Part shown: positions 51,816 through 61,590 of the stretch, in pieces
Numbering within the stretch: the stretch's first letter is position 1
How the letters are laid out: each line of letters starts with the position of its first letter
From: Homarus americanus
Taxonomy: Eukaryota; Arthropoda; Malacostraca; Decapoda; Nephropidae
DNA length: 64,000 nt
Direction of reading: 5' to 3'
NCBI RefSeq assembly: GCF_018991925.1
Contig: NW_024725520.1
Location: forward strand, 855,001-919,000
Notes under the pieces: generated by a model
Told to the model about the DNA's origin: nothing
The model's database searches: none
What the model saw: the letters and a program-made list of their open reading frames with translations, nothing else
Made by a program: the position numbers and the translations under genes

Positions 51816-52465
51816 CGCGTGTTTGTGGCAGCAGGCGAGGCAGTGGGTGGCTTGGTAGGTGTAGATGACGTGTTTGTGGCAGCAGGCGAGGCAGTGGGTG
51901 TAGCAGTAGGTGTAGATGACGTGTTGTGGCAGCAGGGAGGCAGTGGTTGTAGCAGTAAGTGTAGATGACGTGTTTGGCAGCAGAGCAGCATTGTTGTACA
52001 GGCAGAATGATGAATGGGTGTAGCAGCAGGAGAGGCAGTGTATTGCAGCGCGGTGGTTGTACCGGTAGATTGTAGATGGCGTGTTTGTGGCAGCAGGGAG
52101 GCAGTGGTTGTAGCAGTGGGTGTAGATGACGTGTTTGTGGCAGCAGGAGAGACAGTGGGTGTAGCAGTGGTTGTAGCAGTAGGTGTAGATGACGTGTTTT
52201 GTGGCAGGGGAGACAGTGGTTGTAGCAGTAGGTGTAGATGACGTGTTTGTGGCAGTGGGTGTATTCAGTTTAGCAGTGGTGCGTTAGATAGTCGCAGGCA
52301 GGCAGATTGGCTGTAGGTGTAGATGACGTGTTTGGATTGGCAGTGGTTGACGTGTTTGTGGCAGCAGGCGAGGCAGTGGGTGATGGCAGTAGGTGTAGAT
52401 GACGTGTTTGTGGCAGCAGGCGGGGCAGTGGGTGTAGCAGTGAGTGTAGATGATATGCCAGGAAG
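51816..52465. repeat. 51-bp minisatellite with TGACGTG in each unit
   Basis: Unit TGTAGATGACGTGTTTGTGG, CAGCAGGCGAGGCAGTGGGT and GTAGCAGTAGG. About 11 copies, some truncated. The period of 51 equals 17 codons (VFVAAGEAVGVAVGVDD in + frame), and two complete units translate cleanly. Deletions in at least four other copies shift the frame, so coding is not supported. TGACGTG is a CRE half-site plus. Confidence 0.93.
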
Positions 52466-52474
52466 GACGTTGGA

Positions 52475-52645
52475 GATGGTGTTGGTGTTGTGGACAATGG
52501 TGTTGTAAATGGTGGTGGTGTAGGTTGTGTTGGAATTGTAGATGGTGGTGGTGGTGTAGGTGTTGGTGGCATTGTAGGTGATGGGGGTGGTGTTGTAGGT
52601 GATGATGAATGGTGGTGGTGTATGTAAATGGAGGTGTTGTAAAGA
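52475..52645. repeat. GGTGTTGTAAATGGTGGTGG repeat
   Basis: Degenerate G/T-rich units of 20-30 bp following the 51-bp array. Confidence 0.88.
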
Positions 52646-52972
52646 GGGAATGTCCTCATCACCATTAATATATCCAGAATTTCCTTAACCATTAACAAAA
52701 CTAACTCAAACCCACCTCCATCAACTAGCAACCAAGTGACTAACTATACGAGGCTGGGGCATGTAAATACAACTTACCTGTGTTGTTTGTGGGTAATTAA
52801 ACCTTATTTACATATCTGGGCGACTCCGTGTATATTTGATTGCACCTTATAAGTAGAGGTGGGTGATTAGGTCTGTCTGGTGAGAGAGAGAAGAAGCTGT
52901 TGTGATGAAAGATTGTCTTGTGGTATATTGAGTTTATTGTTAACTGCTGAAGATGTTATTATTGTTGTTATG
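52646..52972. other. Unique spacer
   Basis: No feature recognised. Confidence 0.6.

Positions 52973-53038
<66 letters not shown>
52973..53038. repeat. (TTA)n microsatellite
   Basis: Pure TTA run of about 22 units. It lacks the CAATAAACC-type flank of the retroelement-like copies. Confidence 0.98.
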
Positions 53039-53339
53039 TCCTTGTTCTCTTTACCTTTACTCAAAATCCTACTAGCTGTGATAAAATTTGAGTAGTATCA
53101 GAAAAAATACACATTTGAAGGTCATCCTTGTCATATGTCAGGAGAGGAGTTATGACCTAAGGTTGTTAATGACAGGTACTTCACGTGGTACTTGTAAGCT
53201 TGAGACACTTGGAGATGGTGATGCTCCCTGGTGTATGTATATTAGTTGTGGGGGAGGCAGGGGAGGGTTTACTGTTCTTTGGTGCTTTAGGAAACGCACA
53301 CATTGGCTGGGAATAATTGGTTAAAAGCAGATTGGTTAA
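53039..53339. other. Unique spacer
   Basis: Balanced sequence; a 78-codon + frame (53088-53324) has no recognised domain. Confidence 0.5.
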
Positions 53340-53632
53340 TGTGATCTTTCAGTAAGTTTGTGTGGGAATGAGTCAGTCAAGTTTGTGAGTCAATGAGTAA
53401 GTGAGTCAAGGAGTGAGTGTGTTAGTTAGATAGTGAGTCAATGGGTGAGTGTGTCAGTCAGTCAGTGAGCCAAGGAGTGAGTGTGTCAGTCAGTCAGTCA
53501 GTCAGTTAGTGAGCCAATGAGTGAGTGAGTGTTAGTGAGCGAATGAGTGTAACAGTGAGTTAGTGAATCAGTCAGTGAGTGAATCAGTAAATGAGTTAGT
53601 GAATCAGTCAGTGAGTGAGCACTGAGTCAGGA
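53340..53632. repeat. GTGAGTCAGTCAGTGAG repeat
   Basis: Tetramer-based (AGTC, AGTG) array with a longer unit GTGAGCCAAGGAGTGAGTGT that recurs about every 55-60 bp. Confidence 0.92.
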
Positions 53633-53814
53633 AAAAAACAGTTTATCTCTATATTATTCGCCATATTTATTCTTGAGCGGGCAACACCTCTTGTACCCCG
53701 GGGTGACCGTCACTGTTGGCTTATACATGAATTCAGACATTTCCTGTAGTGGGCGTGGTGTAGTGTCGCCCCGTATGTGGGAACGACAATAACAGATATA
53801 TTGTGTCTTTGTGG
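53633..53814. other. Unique spacer
   Basis: Balanced, some CpG. No feature recognised. Confidence 0.55.
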
Positions 53815-53925
53815 TCACCTGATGATTAGACACCCTAACTATTTTTTTCCTTAAAATTTACCTCCCTAGCTAGATCTATCGCTAACCTAACACTAACCTA
53901 ACGTAATCTAACTGTAACCTGTAGA
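53815..53925 (-). mobile_element. TTAGG-cored dispersed element, decayed
   Basis: CACCTGATGATTAGACACCC, then TAACTATTTTTTTCCTTAAA (decayed end unit), then ATCGCTAACCTAACACTAAC. Order matches other copies. Confidence 0.55.
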
Positions 53926-54265
53926 GGAAATACTGAGGTGTGTAGTCGCGCCCTCATCCACCCTCCCTACTACAGGCTGGAGAGGGGTGTGGGAGGTGGG
54001 TGAGGAGGAAGGGTGTGAGAGAAGGGAAAGAGCCAGGGGAAGGAGGAAGCCAGGGAGGGGAAGAGCCAGGGAGGAGGAAGAGCCAGGGGAGGAGAAATGG
54101 AAAGAGCCAGGGAGGTGACAGGATGAGGAGGATGGAGAAAGGGTTAGAAAGAAGGATGAGTGAGGAGTGGGAGAGGAGAGACATGTAGGGAAAAGGGAAA
54201 AGTGAGGTGAGAGAGGAGGAGGAAAGAGGTGGGAGGAGGAGGTGAGAGAGGGGAGAGTGAAAGTA
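53926..54265. repeat. Purine-rich AGCCAGGGGAGGAAG repeat
   Basis: AGCCAGGGAGG/AGCCAGGGGAAGG recurs about six times at 18-25 bp (54032-54118). The rest is A/G-rich to 54265. Confidence 0.88.
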
Positions 54266-54579
54266 AGAGGTGTGATGAGTCATGAGCCAACATAACACCC
54301 GTCAATACACAAGATGGGACAGAGAGGTGGTCGAGCCTGACGTAACCCGAGATTATTTCAATAACCGTAACATATTATTATTAACCCCTTAAGAAATATA
54401 TATTAACTTGTCCATATACTCTTACCTGTTGTGTTCTTGTTATAACCTGACCTTGTGAGTTTTGGTAGGTCATTATTGGGATACATGGTCTTGTTGAATT
54501 GTTTTTCCTTAGTCTTGCTTTCAGTGTCTGACGCCAATTTAGTGATGTTGTTATTGTTGTGGGTCTTAAAAGTAAAACA

Positions 54580-54582
<3 letters not shown>
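54266..54582. other. Unique spacer
   Basis: No feature recognised. Confidence 0.6.

Positions 54583-54614
<32 letters not shown>
54583..54614. repeat. (CA)n microsatellite
   Basis: Pure CA run of 16 units. Confidence 0.97.
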
Positions 54615-54618
<4 letters not shown>

Positions 54619-54701
54619 GGCCCTGACCTCCACCTAACAGGCAAGGGGTCAATATTTCCTCTGAATTGAAGTTCAAAATTCCTGCCCTTTGTCGTGAAGA
54701 G

Positions 54702-54945
54702 TGGTGTGGCATTGTCTTGTGTGAGGTGAGAGGTGAGAGGGAAGTGGTGGGACATTGTCTTGAGGTGAGAGGAGGTGAGAGGGTGGGGGAGGTGGTGGGA
54801 CATTGTCTTGGTGAGGTGAGGAGGTGAGAGGTGGGAGGAGGTGGTGGGACATTGTCTTGTGGTGGTGGGAGGGTGAGAGGGAGTGATGGGACATTGTCTT
54901 GTGGTGGTGAGAGGTGAGAGGGAGGTGGGACATTGTCTTGTGAGG
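54702..54945. repeat. About 43-bp minisatellite with GGGACATTGTCTTG
   Basis: Six copies of GGTGGGACATTGTCTTG followed by GTGAGGTGAGAGG-type purine sequence of variable length; period 36-50 bp. Confidence 0.93.
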
Positions 54946-55720
54946 AGAGACCTCATTGTCTCAGATATGGTGAGAAGGGTTTTAGGGCAGCCCTGGGTGG
55001 CTCCTCCGCCCGGTAGAGGAGGAGGCCTGGATCCTTTGTTCAGTATTGGTATCGTGTGGTGGAAGACTTTAATTTCCTATAGGCGTCTCAAGTATTTTTC
55101 TCCCCTTTCCCTCTCTTTCTCCCCTACTGAGGATCTAGGAGGAGAGGAGAGGAGGAGTCATAGAGCCACCCACACACTCCCTACAACAGAAACTGGATCA
55201 CATTTATATTAAGAAACACTTCAGATTATTTTTCATCATTTCATTATATCTTGTTTTGAATATTATTATTTTTTTTCATGGATATTAATGTTATAAGATA
55301 ATTATGTAGGTGTTGTTATTAGACAGATCATTTCTAGCAGTGTGTCACCTTATCGTGTGGTCGGTCTGTTCTTTGTTACTCGGTCGTGTCAACAACTAAG
55401 TGAATACATTCCTAAATTCCTTTGTTCCTTCACTTCAAGCAACACAATTTGTTTTACCTTATTACTGGATGCTCGTCGCCATGTCCTGTGATGTAATATT
55501 ACGAGTGTGATATAAAAAATAATTTCGACCTAAAAAAAAATTACTTTTCAATATCTAAGAATTATTTTCCAGGCAAGATGTGGGAAACGCTTATCTGGTT
55601 AAGTGATCTATTACCAAGTATCTTATTTGGAAGTTTCTTATCTTCAAAATACTGAATTACATTAGAGTATTTTTTTTCTCTCTTCAGTTTCGTGTTTGTA
55701 AAAGTCTGAGCCAAATAAAT
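54946..55720. other. Unique, then AT-rich spacer
   Basis: At about 55000-55030 CTCCTCCGCCCGGTAGAGGAGG can fold into a short GC-rich hairpin. From 55205 onward the sequence is AT-rich. No gene is recognised; a 109-codon frame (54883-55212) begins inside the minisatellite. Confidence 0.55.
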
Positions 55721-55723
55721 TTA

Positions 55724-55747
55724 TCTGTCTGTCTGTCTGTCTGTCTG
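55724..55747. repeat. (CTGT)n microsatellite
   Basis: Six CTGT tetramers. Confidence 0.95.
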
Positions 55748-55849
55748 GTAATTATATTTAATCGCCTAATTAAGCGGTGAACAGAATGGGGGTTGTGACG
55801 GTGTTGGTGCCAGCGAGGGTCAGTCACTGTTTGTTTGTCTTTACATTTA

Positions 55850-56042
55850 AGGCTCACATACGCTCTAGGTAATTTGATTGGTCGAGACGAGTACCTGCAC
55901 ACACGTTTTACCTGATGTGATTGGTCAAAGTGGGTATACACACTCCAACTGATTTGATTGGTCGAGGAGTACCGGTCCGCTCTGTAGCTAATCTGATTGG
56001 TCGAGAGGAGTTCCGGTCTATAGCTAATCTGATTGGTCGGAA
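55850..56042. repeat. CCAAT-box tandem repeat, 5 units
   Basis: GATTGGTC (the CCAAT box on the minus strand) starts at 55876, 55919, 55956, 55995 and 56031, spacing 43, 37, 39 and 36 bp. Flanks are related: AATCTGATTGGTCGAGAGGA, GTACCGGTC and TATAGCTAATCTG. Left units are more diverged than right ones. ATTGGTCGAGAGG recurs alone at 61018. Confidence 0.85.
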
Positions 56043-56084
56043 GATATTGATGAAGAGTATTTTTGTGTATGGTGGACGGGAAGA

Positions 56085-56155
56085 ATCACTGAAGATTAGC
56101 ACCCTCAGTTTATTTCATGATAAGTAAACTTCCTAACCTAACTAACCTCAAGGTA
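56085..56155 (-). mobile_element. TTAGG-cored dispersed element, one end
   Basis: ATCACTGAAGATTAGCACCC, then TCAGTTTATTTCATGATAAG, then CCTAACCTAACTAACC. Compact one-sided copy directly after the CCAAT repeat. Confidence 0.6.
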
Positions 56156-56529
56156 GTGTTGGCGTGTTTAATGAGGTGATCCGAGTGTCAGGGCAGATGA
56201 AGTTGTACATACAGCACTGGGAAGCGTCGCGAAGGTTAATGGGAACTTGATGCTAATTAGGAACAGGGCGCGGCGGCAAACTTTGATATGAAAGTGGCTC
56301 ACCTGCCTAGAAGTTTTAAGCTAGGACGTTCATTCAAAAATACAGATCAGACTCCATACACCACCTGCCACCCGTCAGCCACCCCATCCCTGCCCACCTG
56401 TCCCACCCCACCGTCCAGCCCACACCTCACAACTTGTCCTCAGATTGTCTGGCGTAGCCAAGGAGTTTGTTGGTCGAGATGTGTTTTATTTTCTTCCTCT
56501 TAAAAGTTTAATTTGTATCATGGAAAATT
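56156..56529. other. Unique spacer
   Basis: Balanced sequence with a C-rich CCACCTGCCACCC stretch at 56360-56440. No gene recognised. Confidence 0.55.
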
Positions 56530-56945
56530 AGAATGGTGGGGGAGAAGTGGGTGGGGAAAATTAGAGATAGGTGGGGAGAGATAGGTGGGGGAAAGGAGAT
56601 AGGTGGGGGAAGATGAGAGATAGGTGGGGAAGATGAGAGATAGTTGGAAAGGAGAGAAATGGAAAATTAGAGATAGGTGGGGGAGGAGAGATAGGTGGGG
56701 GAGAATTAAGTGGTGGGAGAAGGAGAGATAGGTGGGGAAAGGAGATAGGTGGGGAGAGATGAGAATGGGTGGGAAGATGAGATAGTTGGGGAGAAAGGAG
56801 AGATAGGTGGGGAGATGGAGGATGGGTGGGGAAGATGAGAGATGGGTGGGGAAGATGAAGGGATAGGTGGGGGAGAGATGAGAATAGGTGGGGAAGATGA
56901 AGAGATAGGTGAGGGTGGGGAGAGTGAGAGGGTGGAGATGGGTGG
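56530..56945. repeat. GAGATAGGTGGGGGAAGGA minisatellite
   Basis: About 22 units of 16-20 bp (GATAGGTGGGGA, AGATGAGA, AAATTAGA variants); G/A-rich top strand. Confidence 0.94.
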
Positions 56946-56989
56946 GACATATTATTCAGGATCATCGATATAGAACGCATGTTTTGAAT

Positions 56990-57570
56990 GGTAGTAGTTA
57001 GTGTGTGGTGGTAGTTAGTGTGGTGGTAGTTAGTGTGGTGGTAGTTATTGTGGTGGTAGTTGTTTGGGCTAGTTAGTGTGGTGGTAGTTAATTATGGGTG
57101 GTGCTGGTGGTAGTTGGTGTGGTGGTAGTTAGTGTGGTGGTGGTTAGTGTGGAGGTGGTTGGTGTGGTGGTAGTTGTGGTGTGGTGGTGGTTACTTGGTG
57201 GTAGTGGTTATTGTGGGTAGTGATTAGTGTGGTGGTAGTTACTGTGAAGGTAGTTACTGTGGTGGTAGTTATTGTGGAGGTAGTTAGTGTGGTGGTAGTT
57301 AGTGTGGTGGTAGTCAGTGTGGTGGTGTAGTTAGTGTGGGGAATAGTATTCTCAAAGTTTTCGTTCATAATTGCTGTGGTGGTAGTTAAGTATGGTGATA
57401 GTTTGGGTGGTTAATGTGGTAGTAGTTAGTGTGGTGGTAGCTAGTGTGGTGCTATTTATTGTGGTGCTAATTAGTGTTTGTGCTGGTAGTGTGGAGCTAG
57501 TTAATGTGACGCTATTTATTGTGGCGCTTGCTAATATGGCGCTTTATTGTGGCGCTAGTTAATGAGGTGG
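56990..57570. repeat. 15-bp minisatellite GTGTGGTGGTAGTTA
   Basis: About 24 copies to 57345. After a 25-bp unique gap, degenerate GTGTGGTGCTAGTTAATG copies continue to about 57570. Confidence 0.93.
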
Positions 57571-57746
57571 GTGGTCTGCTGAGTCAGTCTTTTACCATGA
57601 CAAATTCGAGAGTTTTTATATTTAAAGGAAAAAATCTCCTCTATAACTCTGTTTCATTATATTATTATAACCATTTAAAATTATGGCATTTTTTTCGATG
57701 ATTCTGTGAAGGTAATACAGAATACGGCCATGTATACACCTAGAGT
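57571..57746. other. AT-rich spacer
   Basis: No feature recognised. Confidence 0.6.
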
Positions 57747-58215
57747 TTATGTATGTATGTATGTATGTATTAATGATGATAATAATTAAAGGTTTATTGA
57801 AAGAGCATGACAGCCAGAAGGTAGAAATATACAGTTACATAATTGGGGAATGGGTCTCTTGATTGACAAATAATATACAAGTAACTAAAGTGATACAAAT
57901 ATGTTATATAATAACTAGGTGGGGAGAAGGTCATACTACAGGGCATTTCAACATAGTAACAGTGCAAAAAGGTAAGATTGACTGGGAGTGAATACACTGG
58001 TTTATTACGAGTTGTTGATAATTTTTACAATGGTTGGGACTGGGCTGTTCTTATAGCGATCAGTACATGCTCGTATGGGCTGGATGCGGTTGTGGTATCG
58101 AACAGCAATTCGCGGACGAGGGATCTCGGGTGATAGTAGGAGCCGGTGTCGAGGATGGTGCAGAAGCTTCTCACCAAATTTGCAGATGAGGTCGTGGTGA
58201 TGATGTATGGATGGT
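57747..58215 (-). mobile_element. Retroelement-like 3' end, copy C, with (ATGT)n
   Basis: (ATGT)6 at 57747-57772, then ATTAATGATGATAATAATTA, AAGGTTTATTGAAAGAGC, GGTAGAAATATACAG. From 58030 to 58215, GGGCTGTTCTTATAGCGATC, AGTACATGCTCGTATGGGCT and GGATGCGGTTGTGGTATCG align with copy B. On the minus strand it ends in CAATAAACC plus an AT-rich tail. It is the longest copy, about 440 bp. Frames are closed. Confidence 0.62.
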
Positions 58216-58249
58216 TAGGTGGATGGATGGGTGCATTTACGACCTAACA

Positions 58250-58480
58250 TTCCGTCAAAGTATATATTTATGACCTTAGAAACATACCCAAATTATATAC
58301 ATGTAAGTATACCCCAAAGTATACGTACATATATTCTATGACCTCACACAAAGCCAAAGTATACATACATGAATTCTGCGACCTTACATACAGCCAGGGT
58401 GTTATGTATTTTTGTATACACGTATCAGGTATGGAGTCAGGTGTGTTAGGTATGGAGTCAGGTGTGGTAGGTATGGTAAT
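58250..58480. repeat. 43-bp and 22-bp tandem repeats
   Basis: AAAGTATACGTACATATATT, CTATGACCTCACACAAAGCC (58316) recurs as AAAGTATACATACATGAATT, CTGCGACCTTACATACAGCC (58355); an older copy lies at 58257. GGTATGGAGTCAGGTGTG is doubled at 58429-58471. Confidence 0.88.
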
Positions 58481-58584
58481 TAGGGTGCTTTAATGTACAT
58501 GTACTAAATGACGCGACAAAAAATAGTAAAAGTTGGGTAATTGTATGAAAATGAAATTGTGTTTGGATGGAGGGACGTAGATTA

Positions 58585-58960
58585 ACATAGTAATGGTGGG
58601 GGGAGAAATAGTGGGGGCAGTGGGAGGGAGAGGGAGGGGTAGGAAATGTGAGTGGTAGGAGGAAGAGAGCAAGTGGGAGGAGAGGGATGGGAAGTGATAT
58701 ATGGAGAGGGAGGAGGAGGAGGAGAGTGGAGGGCGGAGGAGGTAGTGAAGGAAGAGGAGGAGGAGGGATGAGCGGAAATGGGGGGGGATGGTGGGGGTGA
58801 GGAGGTAGACGAAAGAAGCCTGGAGGAGGTGGAGAAAGAGAGGTGTTGGGAGGAGAGGAAGCCGGATGGAGAAGGGGGAAGGAGGTGGAGAGGGGGAAGG
58901 GAGGTAGAGGGAAGAAGAAGGGAAAGGTCAGACTAGGGTAACACAACAGGGAGGAGGGGG
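58585..58960. repeat. Purine-rich tract
   Basis: G/A-rich (GGAGGAGGAGG, GGTGGAGAGGGGG) with loose periodicity. The Pro/Ser/Leu-rich minus frame is an artefact. Confidence 0.88.
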
Positions 58961-59136
58961 GGGGTAACTTATAGCGTGACATTATTACTCAAGGTGCAAG
59001 AGAGCTTAATCGCCTTTACCTGTGTGAATGAAAGGGTTGGCCACAGGTAAATCTGCCACCATCCACTGATTGACTGCCGCACATCATCACGCACCTGTAC
59101 CTCTATTTGATTCAATAACTGGTCGTATACTGTGTG
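58961..59136. other. Unique spacer with GTTGGCCACAGGT
   Basis: GTTGGCCACAGGTAAATC at 59037 is the isolated match to the 35.0-kb element. Otherwise unassigned. Confidence 0.55.
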
Positions 59137-59345
59137 TCAAGGTAAAGTTTAGGTATATTTTAGGTGATGTCAAGGTAATTTATTTTAGGTGAAGCCAAGG
59201 TTAATGGTAGATTAATTTTAGGGAAATGTCAAGATAATTTTCGGTGATGGCAAGGTAATTTATTTTAGGTGATGCCAAGGTAATGACAGATTAATTTTAG
59301 GGAAATGTCAAGGTAGTTTTCCGTGATGGCAAGGTAATTAGCGAG
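59137..59345. repeat. 79-bp tandem repeat
   Basis: GATTAATTTTAGGGAAATGT plus CAAG at 59210 recurs at 59289 (period 79). Internally the unit is itself built from GTGATGNCAAGGTAATTTAT subunits of about 25 bp. Confidence 0.92.
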
Positions 59346-59385
59346 TGTTTTATTTTACCTGTTCTTAGTATAGGGTTTATTTCAG

Positions 59386-59478
59386 TGAGTGAAGGCATAA
59401 TAAACCAGCTGGCGAAGAGAGTTGTCGATACAGATGGCTTCATTCTGACGGTCAGCTGGTTTGGTTTGGGTAGATAAA
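59386..59478 (+). other. Candidate exon-like open stretch
   Basis: Acceptor-like GGGTTTATTTCAG ends at 59385. The frame that follows reads SEGIINQLAKRVVDTDGF and continues ILTVSWFGLGR to a stop at about 59477. AAACCAGCTG and CAGCTGGTTT inside it form a perfect 10-bp inverted repeat 40 bp apart. There is no clear donor, no start codon and no recognised family. Open length is within chance expectation. Confidence 0.15.
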
Positions 59479-59664
59479 GTTAGAATGGGTAAATACTCAG
59501 GTGCAATAACCCAGTGGGGGGGATATTCAGGTACCTATGAAAAATCTGTTACTGGAATGTGGATGGTGATGGCCGTAGACTTTCTTACATTTATTTGCTT
59601 TATAATGACCATCGTGATGTTATGAGAATCCATCATATTTTCTGATTAATACCGAAACAGTTTA

Positions 59665-59870
59665 TTTACCTAACTTAATCTAACCGAACCTAATCTAACC
59701 TAACCTAACCTTACCTCAAAGTAGAGTTAGGGTGGTTAAACTTCAGGTTAAATAAGCTGTGGGTAGGGCAAATCATCAGGTGAAATAAGCTGTGGGGGGG
59801 AGGGGGGGGACACAAGTCTTTAGGTGAAATAAGCTGGGGACGGAGGGGCAAATCTTCAGGTGCAGCTTAT
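59665..59870 (+). mobile_element. TTAGG-cored dispersed element with 4 tandem end units
   Basis: CCTAATCTAACCTAACC core, GTAGAGTTAGGGTGG linker, then four end units in a row: TTAAACTTCAGGTTAAATAA, AAATCATCAGGTGAAATAAG, AAGTCTTTAGGTGAAATAAG and AAATCTTCAGGTGCAGC. They are spaced 30-50 bp apart and separated by GGGG-rich linkers. This is the longest run of end units in the window. Confidence 0.7.
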
Positions 59871-60048
59871 CCTTGTTACTGTGAAAGCTTTTTACTCAAC
59901 ACTGCAACACTCGCCCAGATGTTCGCTTGCAAATTGAAGTATCCATTTGGCTGGGTAATCTTCCTGCTATGTAAATTCATCTCGTGATATTCTTTTCATT
60001 GTGGACATTTGGCGCAAGGTTATGTTGGGCAGACACGGGGGTGTTGGC
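59871..60048. other. Unique spacer
   Basis: No feature recognised. Confidence 0.6.
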
Positions 60049-60320
60049 TTCTTCTTCTTCTTCTTCTTCTTCTTCTTCTCCTCCTTTATCTCCTCCTCTC
60101 CTCCCATAATTACCACCATCACCACCAGCATCACTACCACTACCACCGTTATCTCTTCATATCACCACCACCAGCATATCCATCACCATCATCACTAATA
60201 CTGCCACCATATCCTCCACTACCAACACCACCACTACCAACACCACCACTACCACCACCACTACTACCACCACCACCACTACCACCACCACCACTACCAC
60301 CACCACCACTACACACCACC
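60049..60320. repeat. (CTT)n then CACCACCACTACC repeat
   Basis: (CTT)11 at 60049-60082; ACC/ATC trinucleotide mixture from 60108; CACCACCACTACCACCAC units of 15-18 bp to 60320. Confidence 0.95.
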
Positions 60321-60497
60321 AACAACAACCCCTCCTCCCGGAAAATGCTTATTATGCAAATTATCCTCCAAACTTTGCCGGCAGTTTATTACCAAGTCCC
60401 GTTTTTTTTAGTTCTTTTTTCGTCTTTTTTTTTTTACTTTTTTTTTTCTTCAGTCTTAAGCAGGAAGAGGAGGAGGAGGTGGTTAAAGTTCCCTGTG
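60321..60497. other. Spacer with T runs
   Basis: T-rich stretches at 60403-60450 then GAGGAGGAGGTGG. No gene. Confidence 0.65.
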
Positions 60498-60625
60498 TAG
60501 TCATGTGTAGTGTAGAGGCTGGAAATGGAGTGGTGTAGAGGTGTAGTGGTGTAATGGTGTAGAGGTGTAGTGGTATAGTGGTGTAGAGGCTGGGAGTGTA
60601 GTGGTGTAGAGGCTGGAGGTGTAAA
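60498..60625. repeat. GTGTAGAGGTGTAGTGGTGT repeat
   Basis: Units of 10-30 bp (GTGTAGTGGTGTAGAGG with CTGGAAGTG inserts). Confidence 0.92.
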
Positions 60626-60815
60626 TGAACCCGCCTCCCCCCCCCCACTCAGCAGTCACATGTAGTAGATGAGGTGTAGTGGAGGTCCTGATAGCCTGGA
60701 GGTAGAGATGGGGGTAGAGGCCGTGAGATTGAGAGATTGGATGGCGAGTGATTAGAGAGAGCCGAGGTGATTGGTAGGCCAAGAGAGGGTAATTTGATGG
60801 ACCAATTTTAGGGAC

Positions 60816-60817
<2 letters not shown>

Positions 60818-60877
<60 letters not shown>

Positions 60878-60890
60878 TGTGTGTGTGTGT
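60818..60890. repeat. (TC)n(GT)n compound microsatellite
   Basis: Pure TC run to about 60874 passing directly into GT to 60890. Read on +, it makes a polypyrimidine-like tract ending just before CCAG. Confidence 0.98.
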
Positions 60891-61012
60891 GCCAGACGTA
60901 TGATCACTGGGTAAAGAATGTGTTCCATGTGTTCCTTGAGAAGTACGATATCTCCCTCGTGTTGCCAGGCGTCGTCTACTCCGTCCGTCGCTCCTTCTGT
61001 GTCTGGCAGTGA
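60890..61012 (+). other. Candidate exon (40 codons)
   Basis: After the (TC)n(GT)n tract, GCCAG is followed by an open frame YDHWVKNVFHVFLEKYD, then ISLVLPGVVYSVRRSFCVWQ and a stop at 61010-61012. Three quarters of its codons end in G or C, higher than the surrounding composition. The opposite strand is also open (61042 leftwards), so the strand is undecided. I cannot assign a family. It could equally be a retroelement fragment. Confidence 0.25.
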
Positions 61013-61413
61013 AGTATCATTGGTCGAGAGGTGCTGGACCATAGGGGAGGGGGTTCAGGGAGGTCAGGGTCAGGGTCATTATTAACACAGGGGAAGGGAG
61101 GTGGTGGTTGAAGGGAAAAGTGGGGGAAGGGGGGGGGGGTGAGGGAGATATCGACACTACACGATTAGCAAGACTCAGTCACTAAGACAGGCTTAACCCC
61201 ACACTGCTCAGTCACCACGGCTAATTAAGGGATGACGGGAACCAATCAGTGGCGAGATCTAGGTCACCAGGGGCAGGTAGGTCTGGGCACTGATTTACCT
61301 GCAGGTTATCGTTTGACCTGTGTGACCTTTTGAACTCTTATGTAATATATTTCACTTATTGAATGTTATAAATAGGTTTAATGTTGTGTTTGATGTTGTA
61401 CTAATACGGTTTG
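61013..61413. other. Unique spacer with AGGTCA half-sites
   Basis: ATTGGTCGAGAGG at 61018 matches the CCAAT-repeat unit at 56 kb. AGGTCA at 61261, and TGACCTGTGTGACCT at 61314-61328 (a perfect DR3, AGGTCA-n3-AGGTCA on minus), make a second nuclear-receptor-like cluster. AACCAATCAG lies at 61230. No gene recognised. Confidence 0.4.
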
Positions 61414-61590
61414 GTTGTTGTTATGGTGAAGGTGATGAGGTATACAGTGCGTTATAGATGAGGGTTGTGTTGTTGTTATGGTGAAGGTGATGAGGTATAC
61501 AGTGCGTTATAGATGAGGGTTGTGTTGTTGTTATGGTGAAGGCGATGAGGTATACAGTGCGTTATAGATGAGGGTTGTGTAGTTGTTATG
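61414..61590. repeat. 55-bp tandem repeat, 3 copies
   Basis: TTGTTATGGTGAAGGTGATG, AGGTATACAGTGCGTTATAG and ATGAGGGTTGTGTTG repeat at a 55-bp period; only one or two substitutions between copies. Very young. Confidence 0.97.

Noticed and set aside
52973..53038. Fourth copy of the retroelement-like 3' end
   Set aside because: Only the (TTA)n run is shared; the CAATAAACC and GGCTGAAAATATAC flanks are missing.
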